From Emydura subglobosa (Eukaryota; Chordata; Testudines; Chelidae), in contig ML679958.1 in assembly GCA_007922225.1 (NCBI GenBank), positions 55,322,838 to 55,386,837 of the forward strand: a DNA stretch of 64,000 nt, written 5' to 3'. A program made the position numbers and the translations under genes. Each line of letters begins with the position of its first letter. Position 1 is the first letter of the stretch. This document shows, in pieces, positions 45,301-55,275 of the stretch. The notes under the pieces are model-generated. The model was not told the DNA's origin, ran no database searches, and was given only the letters and a program-made list of their open reading frames with translations.

Positions 45301-46291
45301 ACACAGCTGGTGGGAATCAGCATGGTTCCACTGACTTTAATGATGCCAGTCTTGTTCACACCTGTAGAGGAACTGGCCCATCAGTTACACAGAAAAGGCT
45401 CAATAAGATCAGTGTATGTTAGCTAGAAATGCAGTCTCTGAAAGTTCCTTTGAGTAATGACATCAAAGCATATATTATATCAGAAACCTATGAATGCATC
45501 CATGTGACACCCATCTAAAAGGTCAACTGTGACTTTGCCGTAAGCCTGGTGCATGTGGCAGTGCGTTGCTGCACTGCCCCAAGAGCAGACAGGAAACAGT
45601 AACGGACTCAGTCAAAATCTCTCTCTCCGTTTCCACTTGCTCTGGTGTGGGGACATATTCTCCATCATCCCTATATCTGGTGCATCATACATCCCCTGGC
45701 ATACTGAGGCAGCGACAGTAGCCAGCGCATTGTGAAAAAAGAGTCAAGACTCCTTCCCTTCCCACCCACATACATAGCAGCTGGAAACAGAATACCTACA
45801 GATGCTGCTTTTTCTTCCATGCTGCTATTTATTGTTTGGGTAGGTGACACAGGGAAGTAAGGAGGCCTTGCCTCCCATGATTCTCTGGCATGGTGTGCAA
45901 AGTGGCTTGCAATCTGGCCCTGAGAGTATTTTCCCCATTTTGTTACCAGTGTAAAATTATTTTCTCTATCCAAGTTCTGTTTGAGAAGCCTTTCCACCAC
46001 TCAATGTATTCAAGGTGCGAAGGCTTCCATTTTCAAAGGATTAGACTATTCCCTAACAACCAGACATCAAATATCCATTTTTCAGTATTTGCTGACAGAT
46101 ATCCATCTATCAAATCCAATACTGAACATTTTTGGAGGGGGCAGAGATCTTTATATTCAGAACCATGTATTTATTTATTTCCATGTATTTATTGCTCTGT
46201 TACTTTTGTAATTTGTGGCAAAAAAAAATTAAAGAGCAACACATTAGGTTTTGGTTGGCAGTCTCTCCAGCATTTATATGTAGCGTCCTGA
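42301..46291. other. no gene; scattered common repeat fragments
   Basis: 43010-43050, 43628-43715 ('gagattctcagaggtatttagacacttaactccaatgg...gtacctaaatactttctgaggatctggccc'), 44585-44655, 44975-45035 and 45280-45380 look like decayed pieces of common sauropsid repeats. Overlapping short frames on both strands (43226-43564, 43677-43973, 45671-46000) have no domain. Confidence 0.4.
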
Positions 46292-46470
46292 GCGGATACA
46301 CAATTTATATCTGCATTTGATCCGCGATCCACAAAAATTATCCATGGATATCCACAGATTTGTAGGGCCTTAGATATAAAATTTGGATCTGCATCTGATC
46401 CTCGATCTGCAAAAATGGTTCAGTGATATCTGCGGATTTATAGAGGAGATCTACAGATTTGCAGGGCTCT
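46292..46470 (+). repeat. two-unit tandem repeat ('atctgc..gatcc..aaaaat')
   Basis: Unit 1 at about 46292-46371 carries 'atatctgcatttgatccgcgatccacaaaaattatccatggatatccacagatttgtagggcctta'. Unit 2 at about 46372-46470 carries 'gatctgcatctgatcctcgatctgcaaaaatggttcagtgatatctgcggatttatag...cagatttgcagggctctg'. The units are clearly related but diverged, and the second holds an extra partial repeat. Confidence 0.65.
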
Positions 46471-46803
46471 GTTAATAAGGTTAACTAAACCAGTTTTACT
46501 TGCATACCCTGGTGTTCAATCACACTGATTTAGGATTTTGTGCAGTGAAAAATTGGAAACTTAATGAGTTGGATGTATTCCTGATGTTCTGCCATATTAC
46601 TTCAATTTACTGGTTTAATTTAAAAAGGGAATACTCCAAACACTTCTATACTTTATACAATAACTTTTTAAAGCCTGGGATATGCCAGCATCTAAGTCAT
46701 AGAAAAAAAGCTTCCAGAAGGGAAAATTTAAACAGAACAATTAAAAAACAAGGAAGAAGAAGCAGAACAGATTAGAAAGAAGAGAGTGGTTTGATGGTGT
46801 AAA

Positions 46804-47235
46804 TAGAGTTGGTTGGGAATTTTTTGATCAAATGTTTTGTTGTTGAAAAATGCCTGTTCACTGAAACCAAAACAATATGCAACTATACTTTTTGAAAACT
46901 TTTTTTTAAAAAGCTTCAAATTGTCCAAATGTCCTGTTTCAGCATTTTTACAAAGAAAAATTCCAATTTTCAGGCCGAGACAAAATTAAAACTTATCTTG
47001 AAATCTAAGTTAATTTCTAGAAAAAAAATGTTAAAAAATTGTAAATGGTCAAAATCAGAGGCAGCATTTCAAAATTATCAGAACAAAATGTTTTGATAGA
47101 CCTGATTTGAATTTTTTTTTCAGATTTTCAGTTTGCAAAATTGTTCAAGATTCTAACTTTTCATTCTGATATGGGAAAATATTTCAGAATCTCAAATTCT
47201 TACAGGACGGGAAAACTGTCTCCCACTCAGCTCTA
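46804..47235. mobile_element. AT-rich MITE-like element with TAGAGCTGG-type termini
   Basis: Left terminus TAGAGTTGGTTGGGA, right terminus TCCCACTCAGCTCTA. The inverse of the latter is TAGAGCTGAGTGGGA, about 11 of 15 matching. The interior is full of 'aaaatttc'- and 'gttttgt'-like AT-rich motifs, with no coding sequence. Related termini occur at 8090-8100 and 35249. No target duplication could be identified. Confidence 0.55.
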
Positions 47236-47239
47236 GGCA

Positions 47240-47408
47240 TAAGGGAGAGAAAGCAGCATGGGTTAGTGGATCAAATGCTGGTTACCTCACATAGGCTCCT
47301 AAATTATAATTTCATATTTGATATGTGCTTGGTTTGTGGTCTCTTAAATGCTCTGTGTTCCATTTTTCTCCATCTGTAAATGGGCCTAATAATATCTTGT
47401 TATTAGTT
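47240..47408 (+). mobile_element. MIR-like SINE, left part of an interrupted copy
   Basis: 'aagcagcatgggttagtggatcaaatgctgg' resembles the tRNA-like head. 'ctgtgttccatttttctccatctgtaaatgggcctaataatatcttg' is the MIR body. The copy breaks at about 47408 and continues at 48046. Confidence 0.65.
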
Positions 47409-48045
47409 TGTGGTGGGTGCCTGCCCCGCACTGGCCTGGAAAAAGTTAAGAGGGCCCTTGGAGAGACCACAAAAGGTAGCCAATGGGAAGGGATTGCATG
47501 GCAGCTAAGCGAGCCCAGTAAGCTGGTATAAAAGGGAGCTGCAGAGCCAAGCAAGAGGAGAGACTCCCAGGAGCTTGAAGAGGGAGGACTGTTAGCACCC
47601 TGAACAGAGCAGTGGCTGGCTGCTGGGACTCAGCAGAGCTGAATGCCCCGACTCATGGGTGAAGAAGGTACTGGGGCTGTGGTGAAGTGGCCCAAGGAAA
47701 TCCACGGAGGAGTTGTGGGGGAGATGAAGCAGAAGGCTGCCACACACAGAGTCCCTGGTCTGGAACCTGGAGTAGTGGCCAGGTCTGGGTTCCTCCCCTC
47801 TGCCTCCGATCACCATAGGAGTGGTGGCAGGACTGTGGTGGCTATGAAAGCAAGTGGTTGGAATGGACTTCAGTTGAGTCACAATCAGTGTTCCCTCCCT
47901 TCCAGGAGATCATGGAGGGCTGAATCACGAAAAGGAAGATCCAGTGGAGACATGACAGAGGACAAGACACTGCAAAGAGGGGCGTTTACCCGGCTGAAAG
48001 CTGATTCCCCAGATAACCAGAAGGAGGTGAATCAGACCATGTTAC
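47409..48045 (+). mobile_element. 637-bp element with CCAAT and TATA boxes inserted in a MIR-like SINE
   Basis: The insert starts TGTGGTGGGTGCCTGCC. A CCAAT box lies at 47480-47484 and a TATA box TATAAAAGG at 47527-47535, followed by a GC-rich transcribed-looking region. The 5 bp before it (TAGTT, 47404-47408) recur directly after the proposed end (48046-48050), and the MIR resumes there. Together these suggest an LTR or another promoter-bearing retroelement unit. The right edge ends in GTTAC rather than CA, so the family is open. The 144-codon frame at 47643-48077 runs out of the element and shows no motif. Confidence 0.5.
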
Positions 48046-48150
48046 TAGTTGTTTATAAAAATCCAATAGTATGTTAGGCTCTTACCTACCTACCTGTCTA
48101 ACAAGGGAATTAATGTTTGTGAAACACTTTGAAAAAATACCACAAAAGGA
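48046..48150 (+). mobile_element. MIR-like SINE, right part of the interrupted copy
   Basis: 'gctcttacctacctacctgtctaacaagggaattaatgtttgtgaaacactttgaaa' continues the MIR-type 3' half ('...cttacctacctgtctcacagggg...ttaatgtttgtaaagcgctttgag'). Confidence 0.6.
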
Positions 48151-48984
48151 CTTAGCATTACTATTTTTACATGTTAATTATGAAATGTCACATCAGTCAG
48201 GAAATATTCATGACAGCCCTTGTTGCTAACCATCTTGAAGTTCTTAACACATGCACTTCGCGTGGACTGTGTTACTGACACAGAATCATTATTTCACCAC
48301 TCAATCACATTTTCACGGCTCATGTCATTTACACCTGTGGCTTCTTAGTAATTCACTCTATCACAAGATGCAACAGACTACTACATTCTAATCAAGTTTA
48401 GTATGTTGGGTTTTCTTTCCTCATGGGAACTATTTCATTTCCCAGGGACTTTATGCAGCTGCTGCATGTCCTTCTGATTATTTCCCCTAGCTAGTGACTG
48501 GTCAAAGTTTTTGGGCCAAAATTCAGACCTGGTGTAAGCCGGTGGAACTCTATTGGCTGATGTACTTGCTTAATTTGGCCCAGTATTCTAAATTATATGA
48601 CACCTGGGATTATTAGGAGTAAGGCAGTAGGTGAGCTGACCAAATCATAAAAGCAATTAAATGTCTTGTGCCAGAAGGAAGTATAAAGGGAAATTAAAAT
48701 GTGCTGGGCAACCAAAGCAGCATATATCATTGTGAGCAGTTGATAGGATAGAGACAACCCTAGGGCACTTGAACCACAGAGCCTAAATTTATAAATGCAA
48801 CCCACATGCTAAAAAAAAAAAAAATATTGCCTATTATGTACTTCCCTATACAGCATCTCCCACGCCTCCTATGCTTATGAAAAAGCCAGTTAGGAGTGAG
48901 GTGCAGGCAACCAAGTGAAAACTTACTCATGATTATGCAAGCTAAATTTATCTCAAAAAAGACATTTATTTTTGAAACTGTGAC
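48151..48984. other. no gene
   Basis: 48490-48595 is a fragment of the 'ggccaaaattcagacctggtgtaa' sauropsid repeat. An A14 run is at about 48811-48824. No other feature is seen. Confidence 0.45.
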
Positions 48985-49151
48985 AGGGACAGACTCGATG
49001 GCTACCAGAGAGTGCTACTATTGGAGATCCAGGAAGTGCACCCGTCCACTGCTAAAGGCCCCTCCCCCAGCCTAAGGGGAGGAGCCACTGAACCCGGGAC
49101 TCAATCGATTTCAGGGGACAACTAATGAGAAAACAGGAAAGGGCATGAAGG

Positions 49152-50105
49152 TCAAAGAGTCAAATGGAGGGAACCAGAAGGGCACACCGAGCAAAAAACC
49201 CCAGACAGCGCCCACTGCTCCTGGAAGGCATTTAGGGAGCCAGCGGACACTGCCCAAAGAAACGCTGCCCGGATACGAGAACAAACGGAGGAACGGAAAT
49301 AGGCCCCACAGTCGCAGAGCACCCCCTCAGCCAACCTCCTCTCCCTGGTGTTATAGATGACCACCTTGAGGCTGATGAGTTCCTGCGACTTTGTGGGACC
49401 CCAGATGGGGTGTGCATAGAGGAATAGGTGCAGGGAAAAGTGCAGCCAGAACCTTAGCAGGAGGTTCTGGAGGAGCCGAAAAAGGGGCTGCAGCCTGGTG
49501 CACTTGAGGTAGACATGCACCAGGGTGTACCTCACACTGCAGAAGGGGCAGGTGTCGGAATCATGCCAGGGTACATGCCCATGCTCACAATTCTGTGAAG
49601 GAGCCGCCAACTGATGTCCCGGGAGGGCCGCAGGGTCAGGGTGCAATAGAGATTGGCCCACCGGGGGTCCCTGCCCTCCACAGGTGGTATCAAATCCTGC
49701 CATTTGGTGTCTGGGTGGGACATGAGAGCGAGGAAATGAAGGGTGTGGAGTACGAGCGTGTACAGATGGTCTCTGGGCACAGTTCTGAAACGGACTGGCT
49801 GTAAGTTGAGCAGTCGGCTCAGTGTGTGGGGAGAGGGAGGCTGGGGGGCACACAGGGCCGGGGCCTGATGAAAAGCTATGGAGGGCTAGGACTGTGGGGG
49901 GAGGGGAACACCCCTCACAGGACCCACTTGAGGTAAACCCCAGCAGCAGGAGGTAAGGCTGCCCTCACCTGTCAGAGTGTGTGCCAGAGGGTTTAAAGGT
50001 TGGAGAGACCCATGCACCGAGCCAGCACCTGGGGATCCACCCAGTCCCCCTGGTCGTAGTCCAGGAGGTCTCAGATACTGGTGACACCTGCCAGGACATC
50101 CTCCA
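49152..50105 (-). pseudogene. LINE ORF2 C-terminal region with CPFC...H-x4-C zinc-binding motif
   Basis: It begins near 50080 with D-L-L-D-Y-D-Q-G-D-W-V-D, as in the plus-strand copy. After frame changes, T-L-V-L-H-T-L-H-F-L-A-L-M and D-I-S-W-R-L-L-H-R follow at about 49760-49580. The frame 49152-49853 then carries D-T-C-P-F-C-S-V-R-Y-T-L-V-H-V-Y-L-K-C with all zinc ligands intact, L-L-R-F-W-L-H-F-S-L-H-L, and a terminal W-A-L-S-G-V-F-C-S-V-C-P-S-G-S-L-H-L-T-L before the stop. At least two frameshifts separate the beginning from the end. Role in live elements: likely nucleic-acid binding next to the RT. Confidence 0.8.
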
Positions 50106-50137
50106 TCACACTGAAGGGGCCTCCACCACCAGGTTCA

Positions 50138-50880
50138 AGAATGGTGCTGGCCAGATGCTGGAGGAGTGGGCCCACGAAAAATGGTGACATGATAAATAGA
50201 TGCGGTCCAACCAGAAGTGGCGTGACTGATCGTCTCCCACCCGAACAAAAGTGAAAGCAGTGATGCTGTCCCGGTGGTGGTCGCGCCAGACGTTCACCAG
50301 GAGTGAAGGTCGATGATCTCCTGGAGGATGTCTGTGGTGCCCTGGCACTGCTCTGTTCCTGTGCAGTCCCATTCCTTGAGGGTGGTGTTAAAGAACCCAC
50401 CCAGGACCAGGCACTCGTGAGGATCCAAGGTGCCAAGGAAAGTGGATGCCTGCTGGAAGAAATGCACCCGCTCCAGGCCCAAGTTTGGGGCATAGACATT
50501 GACCAAATTCAATGCTAGTCCCTCCCTGTAGACCCGAAGGTGCAGCAAGTGACCCAACACGACCTCAGCAACCCCCAGCACCTTGGCCTGTAGGTCAGGG
50601 GAGAACAGGGTGGCCACTCCTGCCACACGGATGGAGAGATGGCTAAAATACACCCGATCCTTGGTAGCTGGATCCATATCGGTCTCCTGCAGGAATACCA
50701 CAGAGTACCCTCCTTCCTGAAGGAAGGAGAACACCTGACACCTGCAGAGACCCATCCTACAGACCCGGGCGTTTAAAGTGGCAAAGATGGTTGGGGCTAT
50801 GATGAAGGCTAGGGAGGATCCCCACGGGCAGGAGCACCGGCAGCCCCCCATCAGGCCCCACAGCAATCTGTGATCAACCC
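50138..50880 (-). pseudogene. LINE ORF2 APE-type endonuclease domain, catalytic Asp lost
   Basis: The frame at 50294-50929 encodes A-T-L-N-A-R (Asn box), V-V-F-L-Q-E-T (catalytic Glu), V-N-V-Y-A-P-N (the VYAP box) and V-L-G-G-F-F-N-T, where the family has G-G-D-F-N-T; the catalytic Asp is Phe. A shifted frame (50106-50372) continues D-H-H-R-D-S...A-F-T-F-V-R-V and L-D-R-I-Y-L-S. It stops at P-A-P-F at about 50139, just where the family's S-D-H-H box would follow. The final Asp/His pair is thus removed by the same deletion that took the RT. A working domain would nick target DNA to prime reverse transcription. Confidence 0.82.
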
Positions 50881-50899
50881 CAAAGGTCATCAGGGAGTC

Positions 50900-53430
50900 A
50901 TGGAAGCCGCAGGCCCACTGGTAGGCCATGGTCTCCTGCCTCCCAGTCCCTCAGTATAGCCCTCACAGTCCAGAGAAGGAGATGGAAGTCCTCCCAGCAC
51001 TGCAGGGCGAACTGCATCCTGTCCCTGGCTCCTCGGAAGTCAGCCAGGAAAGTGTGCGGCTCGTCCCGCAATGCAAGGGGGTCCAGGGTCGAAGGATCCT
51101 GGCTATCCTCAGGCCAGGTCCCCATGGCAGCCCTGTGGCCAGCTGAGATGGGCAGACAGGGGGCTGGTCTCCCATGTGGCGCCAATGTTGTGGGTGCCAC
51201 ACTACCTGGCTCAGCCCTGGCACAAGGGACAGCAAAGGGAAAACAGCAGGCCCGGGTGGAAGAGGGAACACGAATAGCACCTCCTGGGAGCTGTCAGATG
51301 GAAGGGGGAATGACTCAACACCGGGGGTGGCAGCACTATGGGGGGTGGACAGGGAAGGGACAGTGGTGGTATCAAGGGTGAGATTGGTCAGGGGCAGTGG
51401 CAGAGGCAGGGGCAGGGTTGGGATCAGGGGCCCCAGCAGCTGAGCCACCAGGATGCAGCTCCACTTGACCCAGCATGGGGGTCAGAGGCATGGATTCGGG
51501 GGGAGGCCCTTCACCAACACTAGGCCAGGGCACCACAGTGGACTCCGCATCCTGCCACAGATGTGGGCCCAGGGTCAGGCTGTTCAGCACCAGCCATCAC
51601 CTCAGCAGGTTTGGCAGCCACAGATGGAATGCCGTCGGCAGCCGGGCAGGTGGAAGTGTCCGGGGGTGACTCAGAAGCAAGGGTGGGAACAGTGGTCAGA
51701 GGAAGGGGGAAGAGGAGAGGGTGGTGCGAGGAGGTCGCCGCCCAGATCGAGGCCTACTGGCAGGGGGTCATCCTCCCCCTGGATGACCAGGGTCAGACCC
51801 AGGGACTCGATCTCCTTGAAGATGGAGCCGAAGTCTCCCTCCGCCACCATGACAGCCACCCCGCCAGAAGCCGAGGCGGCAACCACCTCAGTGACGACAG
51901 AGGGGGCAGATGACAAGGTGGCAGGGGCAGCTTCCTCCGAGGCCTCACTAGGGAGGGAATCTAGAAGGGCCTCCAGGAGGGGGGCTGTGCTGCCCCTCTT
52001 CACTGCTGTGACTTCCTCCTCAACCATCACCACCCGCTGGACCTCGTCAGGGGAAGCAGCAGAAGGTTCACCAGTGGTAACCCCCTGCAGAGATTTTCAG
52101 GGGGCTTCCTCCCTGTCTGAGGTGGCGGGGAGGTTCTGAACCTTTTCTTGCTTGCCATGCTTCCCCTCGATGAGCACCCAGCTGTTAGCGGAGAGCTGGC
52201 CAGCGGGGGCGAGGCCAGGCAGTAAGAGCAATGGCGTCAGGGGTCGAGGGGGTAGGGATGGGGTGACAAGGGGATGGGAAACCTCCTCCTGGAGTGAACC
52301 CTCTCCCAGGCCCAGAACCAACCCAGCCGCCCTCTCTTCCACAGGCCCCACCACTGGACAAGATGAGGCAGACAAGATGAGGCTTGTCTGGGCATGATGG
52401 GGGGGCCGCCCCCATGTCCCGAGCAGAGAAGGAGACAAGCACAGGAGGAGGAGGAGGAGGGGTGGCTATGGGGGTTGGGTTGTCAGAATCGCTGGTGATT
52501 GCAGGGCAAGTGCCCATTGGGACCTCAGGAGACCCACGCACTCCTCCATGCCGGGCCAGGGGGCAGTCCCTCCAGATGTGCCCTGTCACCCGGCAGAGGA
52601 AGCACTGGGCCTCCCCTGAGGAGTAGTGTTTCTATACTGGGCCCCTTGATGGGGAACCAGGAAGGGCCCCTCAAGACCCTCCTCGTCACTTGCCACTGCC
52701 AGCAGCAGCTGGATTTGGACCAGAAGGACAAACCATGACAGAGGGTGGGTTCCTCGCTGCCCAGCAGGAGAGGGATGATGATGGAAATGGGCTTCCCGAG
52801 GTCGGAGAGGAGGGGAAGCAGGGCAATGTTAGGGAGGAAGTGCAGGACGGAGGTGAGGACCACCTGTACACCCAGGTCCTTCAGGGGCTCTAAGGGACAT
52901 AGACTTCCCCCACCACCAGACCCTTCTCTACCACCTCCTATGCAATGGCCTCTGATGCCAGAAAGAAGACGACCTCCCTGTACATCTTGGAGGCCACCAC
53001 AGTGGCCGAGGACCTTACCACCCACACCAGCACCCTCACAACACACCAACCGGGTTGCCCCTGACTCATCCACCAGCAGCAGCTCCATGGGTTTCTCTTT
53101 GGAGGGCAGCTTCTCCAGGTCCTCCAGCCCCCAGGTAGATTCTCCAGGTCCCAGGCTCTGTACTGCTCAGGCCTATCCTTCTCCTGTTCCCTAGCAGCAG
53201 GTAGCTCAAGCAGGTCCTCCTCCAACTCCCAGACAGCAGGTAGGCTCTCTACCAGTCCCCAGTCTGGGATTAAGACTGGCCACTCCCCCTCAGGCTGGGA
53301 GAGACATCCTTCTCCCTTAACCATCCCCCACCGGACTGGGGTCGGGGGCAGGGGTTTTAAAGGCCTGTCCTCGCCTCCCTGCTTCCGGTTAGGTGGTGTC
53401 CATCTGGCTTCTAAAGGCCTGGACCCACCC
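50900..53430 (-). pseudogene. LINE ORF1 (gag-like, CCHC zinc knuckle), broken
   Basis: N-terminal part (53100-52690): S-K-M-Y-R-E-V-V-F-F-L-A-S-E-A, V-P-L-E-P-L-K-D-L-G-V-Q-V-V-L-T-S-V and L-G-K-P-I-S-I-I-I-P-L-L-L-G, reminiscent of the nucleic-acid-binding domain of Tx1-type ORF1. Next, at about 52620-52550, a C-F-L-C-R-x-T-G-H-I-W-R-D-C-P zinc knuckle (C-x2-C-x4-H-x4-C) is split between two frames. A long Pro/Ser-rich acidic linker follows (52500-51250). The C-terminal segment F-R-G-A-R-D-R-M-Q-F-A-L-Q-C-W-E-D-F-H-L-L-L near 51040-50970 abuts ORF2. Several frameshifts separate these parts. In live elements ORF1 coats the RNA. Confidence 0.68.
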
Positions 53431-53475
53431 ACCTGCTTCCAGCAGGTGATCTCCTTCTAGGCTCTAGCAGCCAGG

Positions 53476-53500
53476 GGGGGTTCGGTTCGGTTCGGTTCTC
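53476..53500. repeat. GGTTC microsatellite, about four units
   Basis: GGTTCGGTTCGGTTCGGTTC follows a run of G. The unit retains CpGs. It lies in the GC-rich 5' part of the LINE. Confidence 0.7.
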
Positions 53501-55049
53501 CCTCTAGGTCCCTCTCAGAGGTGAACCATCCCTCCCAGCTACAGCCTTATTTAGAGTGGGTGTGGGGGGTGCCAGCTCCTCCAGTTGCACTGGTGAAGGA
53601 GTAGGGGTTACAAGAGAATCAGGGGGTGTAGTGAGCAGGGGGCACAATGAAAATCAGGGCACAGCTGAAGGGGGGGATGGGTCTGGCACAAGCCAAGGGT
53701 GGGACAGGGAAGAACAGAGGACTCCCAGGGACTGGGGTGGGGCAGGGAAAGCAACAAACACTGAGGGGCCAGGGCAGGGCAGGGAAACCCTAAAGGAACC
53801 CAAGGGAAAAAAAGGAGTGGGAGGACAAAGCAGGCAGCAAGGGGTGGGTGGGGCAGGCTGAGAAGGGAAAGTGTGGAGGGGTAAACTGTCTCAGAAAAGC
53901 TGGAGGGCAAAGTAGAGGGTGGGGGAGCCCTCCAGCCACACATAGCTGGGGAAGAGAGGGAGGGTGGCAAGTTCAAGGGGGGGGAGCACGTGCACCTGCA
54001 CCTGCACCCAAGTGCACCCAGATGGTAGCAAAAGTCCTTGCTACTGAAGCAGTCCCAGGTGTTACAGGAGGTGAGCGGCTGAGTCAAGGAGTGAGCAGTT
54101 TATGCAGCTGGTGGCTGTGGGTGGTGGAGGGGGTGACGGTGATGGCAATGGTGGTACCTGTGTACCTGTCCCCACGGTAACAACAAATAGCTTCCCCCAC
54201 CACCACAAGAGCAGAGATGGCACAGTCACTCAGTCCAGCAACACACAAACCCCCTCCACAGCATCCTGGAGTGGACCGACATACTGCCCCAGCAGCAGTG
54301 GTCTTTCTCCTTCTCCTCACACGTAGCAAAAGCAGCAACAGGCTCCAGGGTGGCGGTAGCACCAGCAGCAAGCCAGCTGGCCAAGAAGGGCCCCCGCACA
54401 GGTGGCAGCAGCAGCAGTGATGGGGCCACTCACTCCCCAAAGAGGGCAAAGAACCTTTCCCAGGCCTGGAGGTCTAAGGGAAGAGACCCTGGCAGAAGGG
54501 AAAGATGGAACTGCACACTTGGTTTGGGCACTACCATGCCCAGTGGGGCTGTCAGGGGTCAAGAGCCTTCCCTGGCAAGGGGGCCAGGAGGGGCCCCTGT
54601 CCGAGCAGGGTGCGGACATTAAATCAAGGGCCACGGGGAAGTAACCCAGGGAAGCTAGCAGCTTTCCTGAAGCCACAGCACGAGGCTGCTACTTGTAGGG
54701 TCCCTGGGTTGGGGCTCGGAGTCGAGAGTGGGACCGGACCCCCCTGTCCCTACCGGCCATTCACTGGAGGGGCAAGAGCCCCAGTGAAGAGGCAAGGGCC
54801 TGTGAGAACTAGAGACAGGACTGGGAGCCAGCAGGGAGTGGCCATCTTAGAAAGGCTGCATTACCCTCCCCCATCACTAGAGGGTGGAAGAATACTAAAG
54901 GGTGAAGTAGTTCCCTGACTTACGGCTAGAAGGAAGCACTGTACCCACCAAGGTAGAGGAAGAACTTTGCCACAATACACAGTAGCTGTTTATTATTTAA
55001 ATCTCAGTATGTCTGCAGGACACAAGGAAGCATAGAGGAAGCATAAGCT

Positions 55050-55275
55050 GAAGAGTGAGATCTGGGTTGCATTCCCAGAGCTGACAGGGACTTCCTGTGT
55101 GTCTTGGCTCAAGTAACAGGAATCTTTCTGTAATTCAGTTTCCTCTTCTATAAAATAGGGCTAATGATACATATCCACCTTGCATGGGTGCTGTGAAACT
55201 TATTTCTTTAATGTTGGTTTCTTTAATGCTTTGAGAGCCTCTGTGGGAAGGCACTGCAGAAGTGCAAAGTATTGC
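55050..55275 (+). mobile_element. MIR / CORE-SINE
   Basis: 'gtgtcttggctcaagtaacaggaatctttctgtaattcagtttcctcttctataaaatagggctaatgatacatatccaccttgcatgggtgctgtgaaact...ctttaatgctttgagagcctctgtggg' follows the MIR body and 3' half in order, plus orientation. The 75-codon frame at 55180-55407 starts inside it and is not a gene. Confidence 0.82.

Larger units (their letters stand above)
48985..54760 (-). mobile_element. long Tx1/L1-like LINE, inverted, with reverse transcriptase deleted
   Basis: Read on the minus strand the order is: GC-rich 5' region (about 54760-53430), ORF1 with a CCHC knuckle (about 53430-50900), an endonuclease domain (about 50880-50138), then directly the post-RT C-terminal region (about 50105-49152) and a 3' UTR ending near 48985. 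The family's RT, roughly 2 kb, is absent. The 3' part matches the plus-strand copy at 24205-25440. The region is markedly GC-richer than its surroundings, and the dense overlapping frames on the plus strand come from that. The 5' limit is uncertain because 54600-54950 could be a different repeat. Confidence 0.75.

Noticed and set aside
46292..46470. CRISPR-like array
   Set aside because: Only two long diverged units with no spacers of uniform length, in vertebrate DNA.
51453..52139. 228-codon plus-strand frame, and other long plus-strand frames at 50.9-54.9 kb
   Set aside because: They run antisense to the GC-rich LINE ORF1/ORF2, whose motifs lie on the minus strand. GC-rich, stop-poor composition creates these shadows.
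53476..53500. tRNA-like 'GGTTC' B-box string
   Set aside because: It is a GGTTC microsatellite. No A box or cloverleaf surrounds it.
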